A stretch of DNA of 46,539 nucleotides, taken from assembly GCA_964389575.1 (NCBI GenBank), contig CAYMFF010000017.1, forward strand, positions 1-46,539, given 5' to 3'. Source of the DNA: JAGNRR01 sp964389575. Lineage in GTDB: Bacteria > Bacteroidota > Bacteroidia > Chitinophagales > Chitinophagaceae. The position numbers were made by a program, and so were the translations under genes. Positions 7,920 through 17,293 of this stretch are shown here, in pieces; within the stretch, counting starts at the first letter, position 1; the number at the start of each line of letters is the position of its first letter. The notes under the pieces were generated by a model, which did not search any database, was not told where the DNA came from, and was given only the letters and a program-made list of their open reading frames with translations.

Positions 7920-9050
7920 ATGGATTTTCAACTGCAACATACAGACCCAAATTCGAAAGCACGAGCGGGAAAAATAAGCACGGCTCATGGAGAAATCTTG
8001 ACGCCTATTTTTATGCCAGTAGGCACAATTGGAAGCGTAAAAGGAGTACCACAAGAAAAGCTTTTAGACGAAATTGAAGCTGAGATAATTTTAGGAAACA
8101 CCTATCATCTTTCACTCCGACCCGGAACCGATATTTTGGAAAAAGCAGGAGGCTTGCATAAGTTTATCTCTTGGGATAAACCCATGCTAACAGATAGTGG
8201 TGGCTTTCAGGTTTATTCATTAGCCCAACGCCGAAAAATAAATGAAGAAGGTGTTGCATTTCAGTCGCATATAGATGGAAGCAAATTGTTTTTTTCGCCT
8301 GAAGTGGCCATGGATATTCAACGGAGTATTGGCGCTGATATTATAATGGCCTTTGATGAATGCACACCCTACCCTTGTGATAAAAAGTATGCAACCAATA
8401 GTATGCACATGACTCACCGATGGCTAGATAGATGCATCGAACGCTTTGAAAACACTGAACCTAAATATGGTTATAAGCAAGCATTATTTCCTATTGTTCA
8501 AGGAAGTACTTATAAGGATTTGCGCATGCAGAGCGCAGAATATATTGCAAGTAAAAATGCATTGGGTAATGCAATTGGCGGTCTCAGTGTAGGCGAACCA
8601 GCCGAAGAAATGTACGAGATGTGTGAGTTAGTTTGTAATATCCTGCCCAACGATAAACCACGCTACCTTATGGGTGTTGGTACACCAGCTAATTTATTAG
8701 AAAATATTGCGCTTGGCATTGATATGTTTGATTGTGTGATGCCCACTAGAAATGCAAGAAATGGATATTTATTTACTACAGAAGGTGTAATTAATATTAA
8801 GAATAAGAAATGGGAAGATGACTTCTCGCCGATTGACCCCAACCTAACCGATGGGGTTAGCTCTAAGTATACCAAGGCTTACCTCAGACATTTGTTTGCG
8901 GCCAAGGAGCTTTTTGGCTTGCAGATTGCAAGTGTTCAAAATTTACGATTCTATTTATGGCTAATGAAAGAATGCAGAAAACAAATTATAGCCGGAACCT
9001 TTACCCAATGGAAAGAAGTTATGATTAAAAAAGTAAGTACGAGATTATAA
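7920..9050 (+). CDS. tgt: Queuine tRNA-ribosyltransferase (tRNA-guanine transglycosylase)
   Basis: Exchanges G34 of GUN anticodons for a 7-deazaguanine base, a step of queuosine formation. Start chosen at 7920 (376 residues, MDFQLQHTDPNSKARAG), which matches the usual Tgt N-terminus; an upstream ATG at 7881 adds 13 unconserved residues and overlaps the divergent gene. The substrate pocket includes LTDSGGFQV (Asp92) and the nucleophile is Asp271 in FDCVMPTRNARNG. The normal zinc site, CxCxxC plus His, is absent: the three Cys positions are Leu309, Asp311 and Ser314, and the His position is Gln340 (ASVQNLRFY). I recall loss of these Cys in other Bacteroidota Tgt proteins, so this is not evidence of decay. 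The permease gene follows after 100 bases. Confidence 0.95.
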   Translation: MDFQLQHTDPNSKARAGKISTAHGEILTPIFMPVGTIGSVKGVPQEKLLDEIEAEIILGNTYHLSLRPGTDILEKAGGLHKFISWDKPMLTDSGGFQVYSLAQRRKINEEGVAFQSHIDGSKLFFSPEVAMDIQRSIGADIIMAFDECTPYPCDKKYATNSMHMTHRWLDRCIERFENTEPKYGYKQALFPIVQGSTYKDLRMQSAEYIASKNALGNAIGGLSVGEPAEEMYEMCELVCNILPNDKPRYLMGVGTPANLLENIALGIDMFDCVMPTRNARNGYLFTTEGVINIKNKKWEDDFSPIDPNLTDGVSSKYTKAYLRHLFAAKELFGLQIASVQNLRFYLWLMKECRKQIIAGTFTQWKEVMIKKVSTRL

Positions 9051-9132
9051 ATAATGGATTAGTACGAATTGTGCTAAGTTTAATTTAACGCCTTTCTTCA
9101 TTTACAAACACTAGTTTAAAGCACGAAAACCT

Positions 9133-9140
9133 TAGTTTCG
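9133..9140 (+). promoter_or_regulatory. Candidate -7 box for the LptF/LptG permease
   Basis: TAGTTTCG matches seven of eight positions of TAnnTTTG and ends 10 bases before the ATG at 9151. The intergenic stretch after tgt is 100 bases and has no terminator hairpin, so the permease may be read both from tgt and from here. Confidence 0.3.
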
Positions 9141-9150
9141 CAGTAGCAAT

Positions 9151-10202
9151 ATGCTCAATAAAATAGATCGCTATATTCTTAAGAACTTTCTACTTACCTT
9201 TTTGGTTTGTATTCTGATGTTTACCATTATAGCCGTCGTTATTGATTATACAGAAAAAGTTCAGGATTTTGTAAAACATGATGTTTCATTTTATGAAATT
9301 CTGATTTACTTCCGCAATTTTATTCCGCACATTATTGCATTGCTTTTTCCAGTGTTCATTTTTGTTTCGGTGATTTTATTTACCTCTCGAATGGCCACTC
9401 GGTCAGAGTTTGTGGCAATACTTTCTACAGGCATGGAATTTAAACGCATGATGCGCCCTTATTTTGTTGGCGCAGGCATGATTTGTTTTCTATTGTTAAT
9501 TGCCAATCATTACATCATTCCACGCACCAATAAACAACGATTGGATTTTGAATCTAAATATACAGGGAGTAACCGCATCGAAAATAATATTAAAGAAACC
9601 TATCTGAAGCTGACAGATTCCCAATACGTAAATTTTAATTCCTATCGTAGAAGTAGCAATATGGGTTATGGTTTCAACTATAATAAATTAGAAGGAAATC
9701 TGCTTAAAGAAAAAATTTATGCAGCCAGAACCACTTATGATTCATTAAAACAAGAATGGGTGCTTTTTGATGTAAAAAGAAGGGTAAACAATGGCGTAAA
9801 AGAAACCTTTGAGCAAAAAGCTGAGCATCGCCTAAAACTAAGCNNNNNNNNNNAGAGCATATGAGCACTGCAGAATTGAACGCATTCTTAGATAAAGAAC
9901 GCGCCAAAGGACGCCAAGGTCTTAGCGAATATGAGCTGGAAAAACATCGCAGAACATCCGCTCCTTTCTCAGCCTTTATTCTTTCTATTATTGGTGCCTG
10001 TATAGCGCATAAAAAAGTACGAGGCGGCAATGGAATGCATTTAGCACTAGGTTTGATAATAAGTGCTGGCTATATTGTATTTATGCAATTTTCTACCACT
10101 TTTGCTGTAAAAGGAAACCTTTCGCCCTTAATGGCAGTATGGTTGCCCAATATAGTTTTTGCTGTGGTGGCATTATTTATTTATCAGCGCGCCAGAAGAT
10201 AG
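9151..10202 (+). CDS. LptF/LptG (YjgP/YjgQ) family permease, interrupted by an assembly gap
   Basis: Inner-membrane component of the LptBFG transporter that extracts lipopolysaccharide from the inner membrane. The N-terminal part has membrane helices (LNKIDRYILKNFLLTFLV onwards; about 12-32, 55-75, 98-120) and then the periplasmic beta-jellyroll. After a 10-N run the C-terminal part continues in another frame with EYELEKHRRTSAPFSAFIL, KKVRGGNGMHLALGL and two or three more helices, exactly where the family places its second membrane block. The frame change is explained if the true gap is 3n+2 bases rather than 10, so I treat this as one intact gene. Bacteroidota often carry this permease next to tgt, as here. 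LptF versus LptG cannot be decided. Confidence 0.88.
9844..9853. other. Assembly gap (10 N) inside the permease gene
   Basis: The gap begins at a codon boundary of the upstream frame and ends before the last base of a codon in the downstream frame, so the missing length must be 3n+2, not 10. Comparison with remembered family members suggests about 20 residues are missing. Confidence 0.9.
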
Positions 10203-10312
10203 TTTGTATATGAATTTTCTTTAGATATAATCGTTTTCTGAAATTCTTGAAATCCTTTTTTGTATAGTACTTTTTTCTAAAAAGCTATTTAGTTGTCGTG
10301 ATTATAAAAAAA

Positions 10313-10345
10313 AGCCTCGCAAATGCGAGGCTCATAATTTTTTTT
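10313..10345. terminator. Bidirectional intrinsic terminator
   Basis: A nine-base stem (AGCCTCGCA at 10313-10321 with 10324-10332) is followed on the plus strand by a run of eight T (10338-10345) and preceded by a run of A (10304-10313) that serves as the U tract for the minus strand. It lies between the convergent permease and type IX secreted protein genes and should end both transcripts. Confidence 0.88.
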
Positions 10346-10353
10346 AAAGTTGA

Positions 10354-11859
10354 TTACTGAACAACAAACTTAATTAGTTGCTCTTTGTTACCATTGACAT
10401 CAATAAATTGTGCTACATAAAAACCTCCTTGCAATTTAGAATTTAGTTCTAATGTTGAAACACCAGCACTTATAAAGTCTACTTGTTGAGTTGCCACAAC
10501 CTTACCGGTTAGATCAACAATTCGAACTTGTAAATCTTTCATATTTTCTTTAGCAATTACTTTAAAATTAATAGCTTGATTTGCTTTAGCAGGGTTTGGA
10601 TAGACTGTAATATTAGCCAAATTAGACTCTATATCGTTAACCGCAGTTGGTGCTTCATATTTCTTTAGCACGATTGTAAAATCCTTAGAATAGTTACCAT
10701 CGTTTGCTCGAATCACAACCATCTGATCTCTAGTTTCGTTCATATTTGGCGTCCAAGAGAATGTGCCATTTACCATATTACCATTACCTGTGCTCATATA
10801 ACTAAAACTGGCTTGGTTATTATTCAATAAATTACTGAAAGCAGTCATGGTTAAAACATCATTATTATTTTGATCCATAGCGCCTACCGTAAATGTTAGC
10901 GGATTACCAGGATAGTAATACTGATAATTATAACTTGAATTCGTATTGGGATTATTGACTCCATAGCCCGTTACTGGGATGAATTCAGGCATAGCAACGG
11001 GTCCGTTCATGTTAGAATCTGGCCCTACAATATATTGCATATCTCGAATGGTGTTTCCAATTTCAATTCCATTACGATATTCGGTAACTTTAAAAGAAGC
11101 TACAAAATTTCCTACCATACTAGGTGTCCAATCAAGCTGACCCGTTACATTGTTCAATGTAAACGGACCTGTAGAAACCGAAGGAGGTGTAACATAACCG
11201 CCACATTGAGAATAGTTACCATTACTTGAATTTGCTGAACAAACAGGTGTGTCCACAGCCCAAGCAATACTATCTGCATCTGGATCAAAAGGTAATGGAT
11301 TGTAAACCCATGCATTGTTTACAGCACCAAAGAATATCGGTATTGCCAAGTAGCGCGGACTTTGATTAGCGGCATTATTGTCATACGTATATTCACAATG
11401 AATAATCATCGACGTTTTCTGTGTTAGATTTTGAATAGCATTGTTTCTGCAACATTCATCAGCATAAAAACGATATAAACCATTTCCGTTTTGAGAAAAA
11501 ATAGAATCCAAAAGCCCAGCATTTGATTCATAGTTATACATTTCTACTCCATAAGGCACGCCTAACAAAAGGAATCCTGAATTGTTAGAATCCATTGGCA
11601 TGGTTAAACTCATGGATGAAGGTGCACTAATAGGATCCCAAGAAGTAGTAATTGTATTCCACTTAAAAGCAACAAAGTCCGTTTGAGCGTAGGCAGGAAT
11701 TCCGAGAGTATCTCTAAAATTCTTATGTTTTAAGATGTGATTTCCCTGGGCGTTTTTCTCAACCCAGATGTCACCACCCATTAAGTGCGTTGCATGCAAT
11801 GAACTGATACTCATGAATATCATGAGCATACTGAAAATAATTTTTTTATAGTTTTTCAT
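10354..11859 (-). CDS. Secreted protein with type IX secretion C-terminal sorting domain
   Basis: A 501-residue exported protein with a signal peptide (residues about 1-23, ending at LHA) followed by the THLMGGDIW start that is common in Bacteroidota cell-surface proteins with PKD/Ig repeats. The middle holds putative Ig/cadherin-like modules (GPFTLNNVTGQLDWTPSMVG and a matching GTFSWTPNMNET repeat). The last roughly 85 residues (NITVYPNPAKANQAINFKV to the end) are a type A Por sorting domain: the YPNP start, the LTGKVV strand and the GGFYVAQF strand. It is therefore expected to cross the outer membrane by the type IX system and be anchored or released at the surface. No enzymatic motif seen; adhesion is a guess. 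Confidence 0.88.
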   Translation of the reverse strand: MKNYKKIIFSMLMIFMSISSLHATHLMGGDIWVEKNAQGNHILKHKNFRDTLGIPAYAQTDFVAFKWNTITTSWDPISAPSSMSLTMPMDSNNSGFLLLGVPYGVEMYNYESNAGLLDSIFSQNGNGLYRFYADECCRNNAIQNLTQKTSMIIHCEYTYDNNAANQSPRYLAIPIFFGAVNNAWVYNPLPFDPDADSIAWAVDTPVCSANSSNGNYSQCGGYVTPPSVSTGPFTLNNVTGQLDWTPSMVGNFVASFKVTEYRNGIEIGNTIRDMQYIVGPDSNMNGPVAMPEFIPVTGYGVNNPNTNSSYNYQYYYPGNPLTFTVGAMDQNNNDVLTMTAFSNLLNNNQASFSYMSTGNGNMVNGTFSWTPNMNETRDQMVVIRANDGNYSKDFTIVLKKYEAPTAVNDIESNLANITVYPNPAKANQAINFKVIAKENMKDLQVRIVDLTGKVVATQQVDFISAGVSTLELNSKLQGGFYVAQFIDVNGNKEQLIKFVVQ

Positions 11860-11980
11860 AATTTAAGTTTATAGCTAAGGCAAAATATGAAACATATTAA
11901 TTTAGCCTATGGCTAATTTATAAATTGAGATAAGGAGATTATAATAATCCTGATTGATTAACGTTTGTTAATATACACAG

Positions 11981-13201
11981 CTATTCTTCTATTTGAGCCG
12001 TATTATGCCCAGTAATTCCCTCAATAGAACCTAATAAATGATTGCTATTCAATAATACTTTGTCAATCTGTTTCTCGCGCTCTTTCCAGATTTTTTCCAT
12101 TTGCATTCGCTCGCGATCAATACCCGACTTTAACGAAAGATAAGCTGAATTTATAGTTTCAACCTGCTGCCTAAACTCGTTGCTAGTAAAGTAGTTATAA
12201 AGCATTTCTTTTTTATCTCCTTTGTTTTCTTGACTGCTTTTTGCTCTCGCTACACGCAAAATCCCTTCCCGTAAAGACTTGACTAAGCTAACCACCTCGC
12301 CGAATCTACAAATCCAAACTCCATCTTTTTCATCAAACATTTCCTGATCTTTGGGCAACGTTTGGGTTACTAACACACTAACATCGCCTTGGTCAGAAAG
12401 TGTATCTTCTTTTAGCTTATGAATCCAATCTTTCTTGAATTCTTTAGTTCTTTTGCTTTCAAAGACAATACGCCCCACGCGCTTTCCGGTTTGGTTTCTT
12501 ACTTCCAAGATACAATCTGCGCCTTTTCGTCCTTTTCCAACCTCAATTACTTCGTCGTAGGGAAATGAATCTCTCAAAAGTTGCTCCAAGGCTAATTCCA
12601 AAATTTCGCCTTGCGTCTGCATGCTACCTTGTTCTAATTTGCGTTGTGACTCTTCGGTTAGTTTCTTTTGATCATTGAGTTGCTTTTTTAGTTTTTGCAT
12701 TTCAAGTTCACTCTTTTCTCGTTCACGAGATAAGATTTTTTCGCTTAGTTGCTTTGTCAACGATTCTTCTATTCTTAATTTTTCTTTCTTCATCTCGAGT
12801 GCCACTTCTTCATCTTTGTCTTTTAGCTTCTGCTCCAACTCCATTTTTTCGACCTCCAATCGTTGCAAGGCCTTTCGTTTTTCGCGTTCTTCTTCAAATT
12901 TCTTTTCTATTGCTTTTATTTTATCTTCCTGTTCCTTTTCGGCTTCTTTTTTTAAATCTTTTTCTCTTTTTTCTAATTCTCCTTCCAATCGTTTTTTGAA
13001 TAAAACATTCTCATTTTTCTTTTTTTCTTCAAACTCAGACATGAGATGCTCCAATTGTTGACGTTCTTTTTGCAAGCCTTTGGACTTTTCATTCAGCTCT
13101 TTTTGCAAGTCTTCTTTCAGATGTTTTTCTATATCCTTGGTTAATACCTCGCTTAGGTCATAGTTTTCGTTGCAATGTGGACAAGTTATGGATTGAGACA
13201 T
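11981..13201 (-). CDS. DUF2130 protein: zinc ribbon, long coiled coil, nuclease-like C-terminus
   Basis: A 406-residue protein that begins with a CPHC knuckle (Cys7, Cys10), continues with a charged coiled coil from about 20 to 195 (rich in E, K, R), and ends in the DUF2130 domain (about 195-360). The DUF2130 part shows an acidic residue before a helix (Glu199 or Glu202), then GADC (Asp229) and FESKRTK (Glu248-x-Lys250), the order of catalytic residues in PD-(D/E)xK nucleases. A nuclease role is inference; the family has no firmly established function that I know. It stands alone, divergent from the DUF58 operon across 162 bases. Low-complexity coding here produces long antisense open frames that are not genes. 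Confidence 0.85.
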   Translation of the reverse strand: MSQSITCPHCNENYDLSEVLTKDIEKHLKEDLQKELNEKSKGLQKERQQLEHLMSEFEEKKKNENVLFKKRLEGELEKREKDLKKEAEKEQEDKIKAIEKKFEEEREKRKALQRLEVEKMELEQKLKDKDEEVALEMKKEKLRIEESLTKQLSEKILSREREKSELEMQKLKKQLNDQKKLTEESQRKLEQGSMQTQGEILELALEQLLRDSFPYDEVIEVGKGRKGADCILEVRNQTGKRVGRIVFESKRTKEFKKDWIHKLKEDTLSDQGDVSVLVTQTLPKDQEMFDEKDGVWICRFGEVVSLVKSLREGILRVARAKSSQENKGDKKEMLYNYFTSNEFRQQVETINSAYLSLKSGIDRERMQMEKIWKEREKQIDKVLLNSNHLLGSIEGITGHNTAQIEE

Positions 13202-13363
13202 GATTCTATTTCTATTTTATAATGCCCGTGCAGGCTGTGTTTGAACTACAATTGGGCCTTGAATTAATCATTTCAAAAGGCATCAAAATTATAGTTGGTA
13301 TAAATTAATCTTAAAGTAAATTTAGGCAAAAGTATTAGTACTAATTTTACCAAAGTATCCACG

Positions 13364-14704
13364 TTGATTGTGCAAAAAAAAATAGAGCAACTGAAATACA
13401 TTACGCAGTTCTTTCCGCTGCGAACTAATTTTTTCGTTTTCGTATTGATAATGATAATAATTTATCAATTTGCTAATCAGCCAGCCGCTGACACTTCTAG
13501 TTTTCATCATTTCCTAGTTTTGATGTCCAAAATTGGTTTTGGGATATTGAGCTTGGTACTGATAATAAGTTTACTATCTACTTTAGTGGCATGTTTTTAT
13601 TTCATCCGGCATAGAGAGTATTTTCATGTTGAAGTATTGAACAATAGTGATGATGAAAAAAAGCCAACGATAGAGGTTCATACGTTTATGCAAAAAATAT
13701 TTCGCCCTTTGCTGGGCAGTATACAAGTACGTTATGAATATAACGACCATCAGTTGTCTCCTACTTTTTCGTTAAGCAAAGAAAATAATTTTTCATTTTT
13801 CCCAACAATGGGTCACCGCTCCAATATTACGCTGCCCAATATCAAGGAATACAAACTAGATGCAGCCTTATTGAGTTTTCAGGATTTATTTCGTTTTTTC
13901 TCTTTTACATTCAAGAATACGATTCAGTCTCGTTTTATCAATTTGCCCAAAATTGTTGACACCGCTGCCGATACAGCAGAACCTAAAACAACCGATGATG
14001 ATGATATCAGAACGCAGACTTTGCGTAAAATACCAGGAGAATGGTTAGAGTACAAAAAGTACGAAGCTTCTGATGATATCCGACGGATTGTTTGGAAAGC
14101 ATTTGCCAAAAACAAAGAATTGGTAGTGCGAAAACAAGAAACACTCTCGCCTTATGCATCGCACATAAATTGCTATGCCAGTTTTTATACCAACAAAGCG
14201 ATTAGTCAGAAAAGCGCGGATGCAATGGCTGATTATTATAAAAACTACATCTGGTCGTTTTTTAATGAATTAAGACAATCTGAATTTCAGGTTAAATTAC
14301 ATTTTGAACAGCTCAAGCAAGGCGTTTCAGAGAAAGCTGTTATTGCAGAGCAAATCGCTCAGGCCGAATGGCAGCAAGAAATTCTCCCTTCTCGCTTTTT
14401 TGATACTAAAAAAGGTAGTGTGCTTTTTTTACATAGTTTACTGCCTACAAAAGAGATTCATAAAATAGTTCAAACGAGTGATAAGAATACCTTGATTTTA
14501 TATGTTGATCTTAGTACTATTTTTAATGAACTAGATACTTCTTCCTGGTGGAGTCGAATTTTCTTCAAACCCAAATTTGTAAGTGACGATGAACTAATAA
14601 GCGATTGGAAACGCAATGCATTTCGATTAAGTTCTAAGAAAAACGTACAAGAGCATATCGACATTATTTCTAATAGCCTTGCCCAAATAGAAATTGTTCA
14701 GTGA
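13364..14704 (+). CDS. DUF58 domain protein (MoxR-associated)
   Basis: A 446-residue protein with two N-terminal membrane helices (about 22-36 and 55-80) and the DUF58 signature at about 226-258: WLEYKKYEASDDIRRIVWKA followed by KELVVRKQE. DUF58 proteins are partners of MoxR AAA ATPases and often sit next to transglutaminases, as here. The role is thought to be in assembly or maturation of envelope protein complexes, but the biochemical activity is unknown. There is no ATG: the first possible starts are TTG at 13364 and GTG at 13370, before the first internal Met at residue 30, which lies inside the first helix. The stop overlaps the next gene's GTG start in a GTGA, so translation is coupled. 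Confidence 0.88.
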   Translation: MIVQKKIEQLKYITQFFPLRTNFFVFVLIMIIIYQFANQPAADTSSFHHFLVLMSKIGFGILSLVLIISLLSTLVACFYFIRHREYFHVEVLNNSDDEKKPTIEVHTFMQKIFRPLLGSIQVRYEYNDHQLSPTFSLSKENNFSFFPTMGHRSNITLPNIKEYKLDAALLSFQDLFRFFSFTFKNTIQSRFINLPKIVDTAADTAEPKTTDDDDIRTQTLRKIPGEWLEYKKYEASDDIRRIVWKAFAKNKELVVRKQETLSPYASHINCYASFYTNKAISQKSADAMADYYKNYIWSFFNELRQSEFQVKLHFEQLKQGVSEKAVIAEQIAQAEWQQEILPSRFFDTKKGSVLFLHSLLPTKEIHKIVQTSDKNTLILYVDLSTIFNELDTSSWWSRIFFKPKFVSDDELISDWKRNAFRLSSKKNVQEHIDIISNSLAQIEIVQ

Positions 14705-17289
14705 AGAATATAACTCAAATACAAAACAGACATCGTTGGGCACAGCTCTTGTTTTTGGTATTGCCAACGATAATGGTGGCCGCGTTTTTACTTTGGCGGG
14801 CCAAAACTTTTTTTAGTATTTTAAATGATCAATGGCTGTTGCAATTATGTTATTTCGGTCTAGGAATAACAATAGGTAGCCTCATTTATAGTGGTCGCCT
14901 TCGATTTATCACCAGTTTTGGCGTTTTGATACTGACCTTTTTTATTGCCTATCGTTTTATTGATAATATTTCCGTCGGCGAATTTGATACGTTCTTTCTC
15001 TCCAAGAAATTTCTGGTGTTCAGTTTTTTATTTTCTGTTGGCGTATTCATGGGTTGGGGATTGCAACGATTTACCTACTTCTCGATCATTGTAGCAGCTT
15101 GGTTTTTTCTTTTGAGTATTTATCTACTTTCTAAAACGGGTGACTTTACAATGGATAATATCTTGTTCATTCTTGTGCCTATTATTTTTTATAGTATTTA
15201 TATAATTTTTGCAGCCAATGAATTGCATCGTTTTAAGCAAAGCAGAACATTTGCTTGGGGCAAGCTTACAAAAAGGCTACTCTTGTTTTTCCTGTTTTTT
15301 ATTTTGGTTAGTGGAAGTGTCTTGCTACTTATGAAAGCGCAAATAAGAGATACCATTGAGCAATATGGTTCGCCAAAAGCGAATGATGACAATTCAATGC
15401 TAAAAAAGAACAAGGACGGAACGGTTCAAAATCAGGATAAAATGGGCATGAAAAAGAATAATAAGCGAAGCAATGAGCTTGTATTCTGCGCGTATATTGA
15501 TAATTATTTTGATGGCACCGAAATGCCGAATCCGCTTTATCTTACTTCGCATTATTTCACAAAATTTGACACCTTAACTGAAACATTTGAGCGAGACCCT
15601 GTCATGCCTTTTAAAGATGAATTCACTCCTAATCCAGATGAAATTCCATTGTTTTCTAAGAAAACGAACAAGGGAGTGTTGGATAGTTCCATGGCTAAAA
15701 AAATGATTAAAGAAGTGGAGATATCAGTGTACAAGAAAAAGCTAGCTGCCGATGCATTTGTTGCTCCTAATACAGCATTTGAAGTACAACCAATAACCAT
15801 CGAAAAAGATTTTCAAGACGAATATGTTTATGCTTATAGAGCCAAAAGCAAAGTTTCAAGATTAAATAGTGCTTATTTTATTTATAATTCTGATGACCCC
15901 ATGATAAGTGGTTTCCAAGAACAGCGTTTTGATGAACTGAGAAAGGCAACAGGTTACCAAAAAACAGACGAACGTTTTTTAAAGTATTATACTTTTTTCC
16001 CGAAAGGAAGAAAATACAAACTATTTCAAGAATTAGCTGATAGTTTGTCAAAAAACAATAAAAAAACGATTGATAAAGTCATTGCAATTCGAAGCTATTT
16101 TAAACAAAAAAACCCATTGGGAGAAGCAGTTTATGAGTATTCTGACAATCCAGGAATTCCAGGTTTACCAGGCGCATCTAAAATCACCAACTTTATGTTT
16201 AAGACTAAAAAGGGTTGGTGTACATATTATGCAGGATCAACTTTATTACTGTTACGAGCAATGAAAATTCCTTCAAGAATTGCCGTTGGATTTTTAACGG
16301 TAGATAGAAGTGATAAAAATCGAGGTTGGTATTGGTATTACCAAGATCAAGCTCATGCCTGGGTTCAAGTATATTTCCCTGAATATGGTTGGCTAGATTT
16401 TGATATGACCATAAGCAATGATGAAGCACGAGAATCTAAAACACCGGATGGCACGCCCCCCTTACAACCACCAAAAGCAATCGTAGTTGCAAGTGGAGAA
16501 ATTAAAAAATTGGATTCAAATAAGAACAATATTCAAATTCAAGCGAATCATTTTATTTATAAAGAGAAAGAGTACAAAAATATTAATAAGCAAATTTCCT
16601 TAAATCTAGATAAAGCAAAAATCTGGAAAGACTCTGCATTGATTCAGTTGCGAGATATGAAAGTGGACGAATATATAGTGGGTGTGAGTTATGATGAAAA
16701 ATTAAGCGTCTTTTCGAATAATAATATTGATCAGGTAATTGTTAAACTTCCCTCGCCTATTCCGGCTGATGAAGTTTACTTGAAAACCAAAAAGCCTAAA
16801 GATGATAAGGTTATTTCAGAAGAGAATGAAAACACGAATTCGCTACAAACATCACTATTGCGTCTAGCCGGTTTGCTTCTATTAATTACTTTGTTTATTT
16901 TCTCCTTGCCCTATTTAGTTTTAAAGATTTACGCTTTGCGATTTAAGCGTAGTAAGAATATAAAAGAGCAATCTTATCGTCTATTTAGATATTCTACTTA
17001 TTATTTAAATCAGCTAGGATACCCTCAACAGAAATTAACCTTGAATGAATTTGCTCTGAAGGTGGTAAACCCTTCCTTTGGAAATAATTATCAACGTTTT
17101 GCCGCTTATCATCAGCAGATTAAATATTCGTCAAAAAGCCCCACCGTATCAGACGAAAATTATTTACCATCTTACTTTAGTAGCTTTACCAGTAATATCA
17201 AACAAAAAACAACGTTCAAACAGCGTTTTAAAAGTTTCTTAAATTTATCACGCACGTTTGAATATTTCTTATCATACTCAAATAACTAG
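14701..17289 (+). CDS. Membrane transglutaminase-like protein
   Basis: An 862-residue membrane protein. The N-terminus has about six membrane helices (residues roughly 14-210), followed by a large extracytoplasmic part with a transglutaminase core: Cys507 in KGWCTYYAG, His552 in DQAHAWVQV and Asp568 in LDFDMT form the papain-like triad. A further helix occurs at about 718-742 and a cytoplasmic tail follows. All three triad residues are present, so it should be a peptidase or amide-crosslinking enzyme rather than a dead homologue. GTG start at 14701 overlaps the DUF58 stop. Together with DUF58 and MoxR it forms a recurrent bacterial gene set of unknown substrate. Confidence 0.9.
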   Translation: MKNITQIQNRHRWAQLLFLVLPTIMVAAFLLWRAKTFFSILNDQWLLQLCYFGLGITIGSLIYSGRLRFITSFGVLILTFFIAYRFIDNISVGEFDTFFLSKKFLVFSFLFSVGVFMGWGLQRFTYFSIIVAAWFFLLSIYLLSKTGDFTMDNILFILVPIIFYSIYIIFAANELHRFKQSRTFAWGKLTKRLLLFFLFFILVSGSVLLLMKAQIRDTIEQYGSPKANDDNSMLKKNKDGTVQNQDKMGMKKNNKRSNELVFCAYIDNYFDGTEMPNPLYLTSHYFTKFDTLTETFERDPVMPFKDEFTPNPDEIPLFSKKTNKGVLDSSMAKKMIKEVEISVYKKKLAADAFVAPNTAFEVQPITIEKDFQDEYVYAYRAKSKVSRLNSAYFIYNSDDPMISGFQEQRFDELRKATGYQKTDERFLKYYTFFPKGRKYKLFQELADSLSKNNKKTIDKVIAIRSYFKQKNPLGEAVYEYSDNPGIPGLPGASKITNFMFKTKKGWCTYYAGSTLLLLRAMKIPSRIAVGFLTVDRSDKNRGWYWYYQDQAHAWVQVYFPEYGWLDFDMTISNDEARESKTPDGTPPLQPPKAIVVASGEIKKLDSNKNNIQIQANHFIYKEKEYKNINKQISLNLDKAKIWKDSALIQLRDMKVDEYIVGVSYDEKLSVFSNNNIDQVIVKLPSPIPADEVYLKTKKPKDDKVISEENENTNSLQTSLLRLAGLLLLITLFIFSLPYLVLKIYALRFKRSKNIKEQSYRLFRYSTYYLNQLGYPQQKLTLNEFALKVVNPSFGNNYQRFAAYHQQIKYSSKSPTVSDENYLPSYFSSFTSNIKQKTTFKQRFKSFLNLSRTFEYFLSYSNN

Positions 17290-17293
17290 TATT

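Noticed and set aside
9861..10202. A separate 113-residue gene starting after the 10-N gap
   Set aside because: Its sequence is the normal C-terminal half of the LptF/LptG permease that begins at 9151; the break is an assembly gap of wrong length.
11902..11916. Short inverted repeat TTAGCC-TAT-GGCTAA as a terminator for the DUF2130 gene
   Set aside because: The stem is only six pairs and lies more than 60 bases past the stop without a U tract, so support is too weak.
12675..13061. Long plus-strand open frames of Ser/Phe-rich sequence opposite the DUF2130 gene
   Set aside because: They are the antisense of Glu/Lys-rich coiled-coil codons, which rarely make stops on the other strand. The DUF2130 protein is clearly the real gene.
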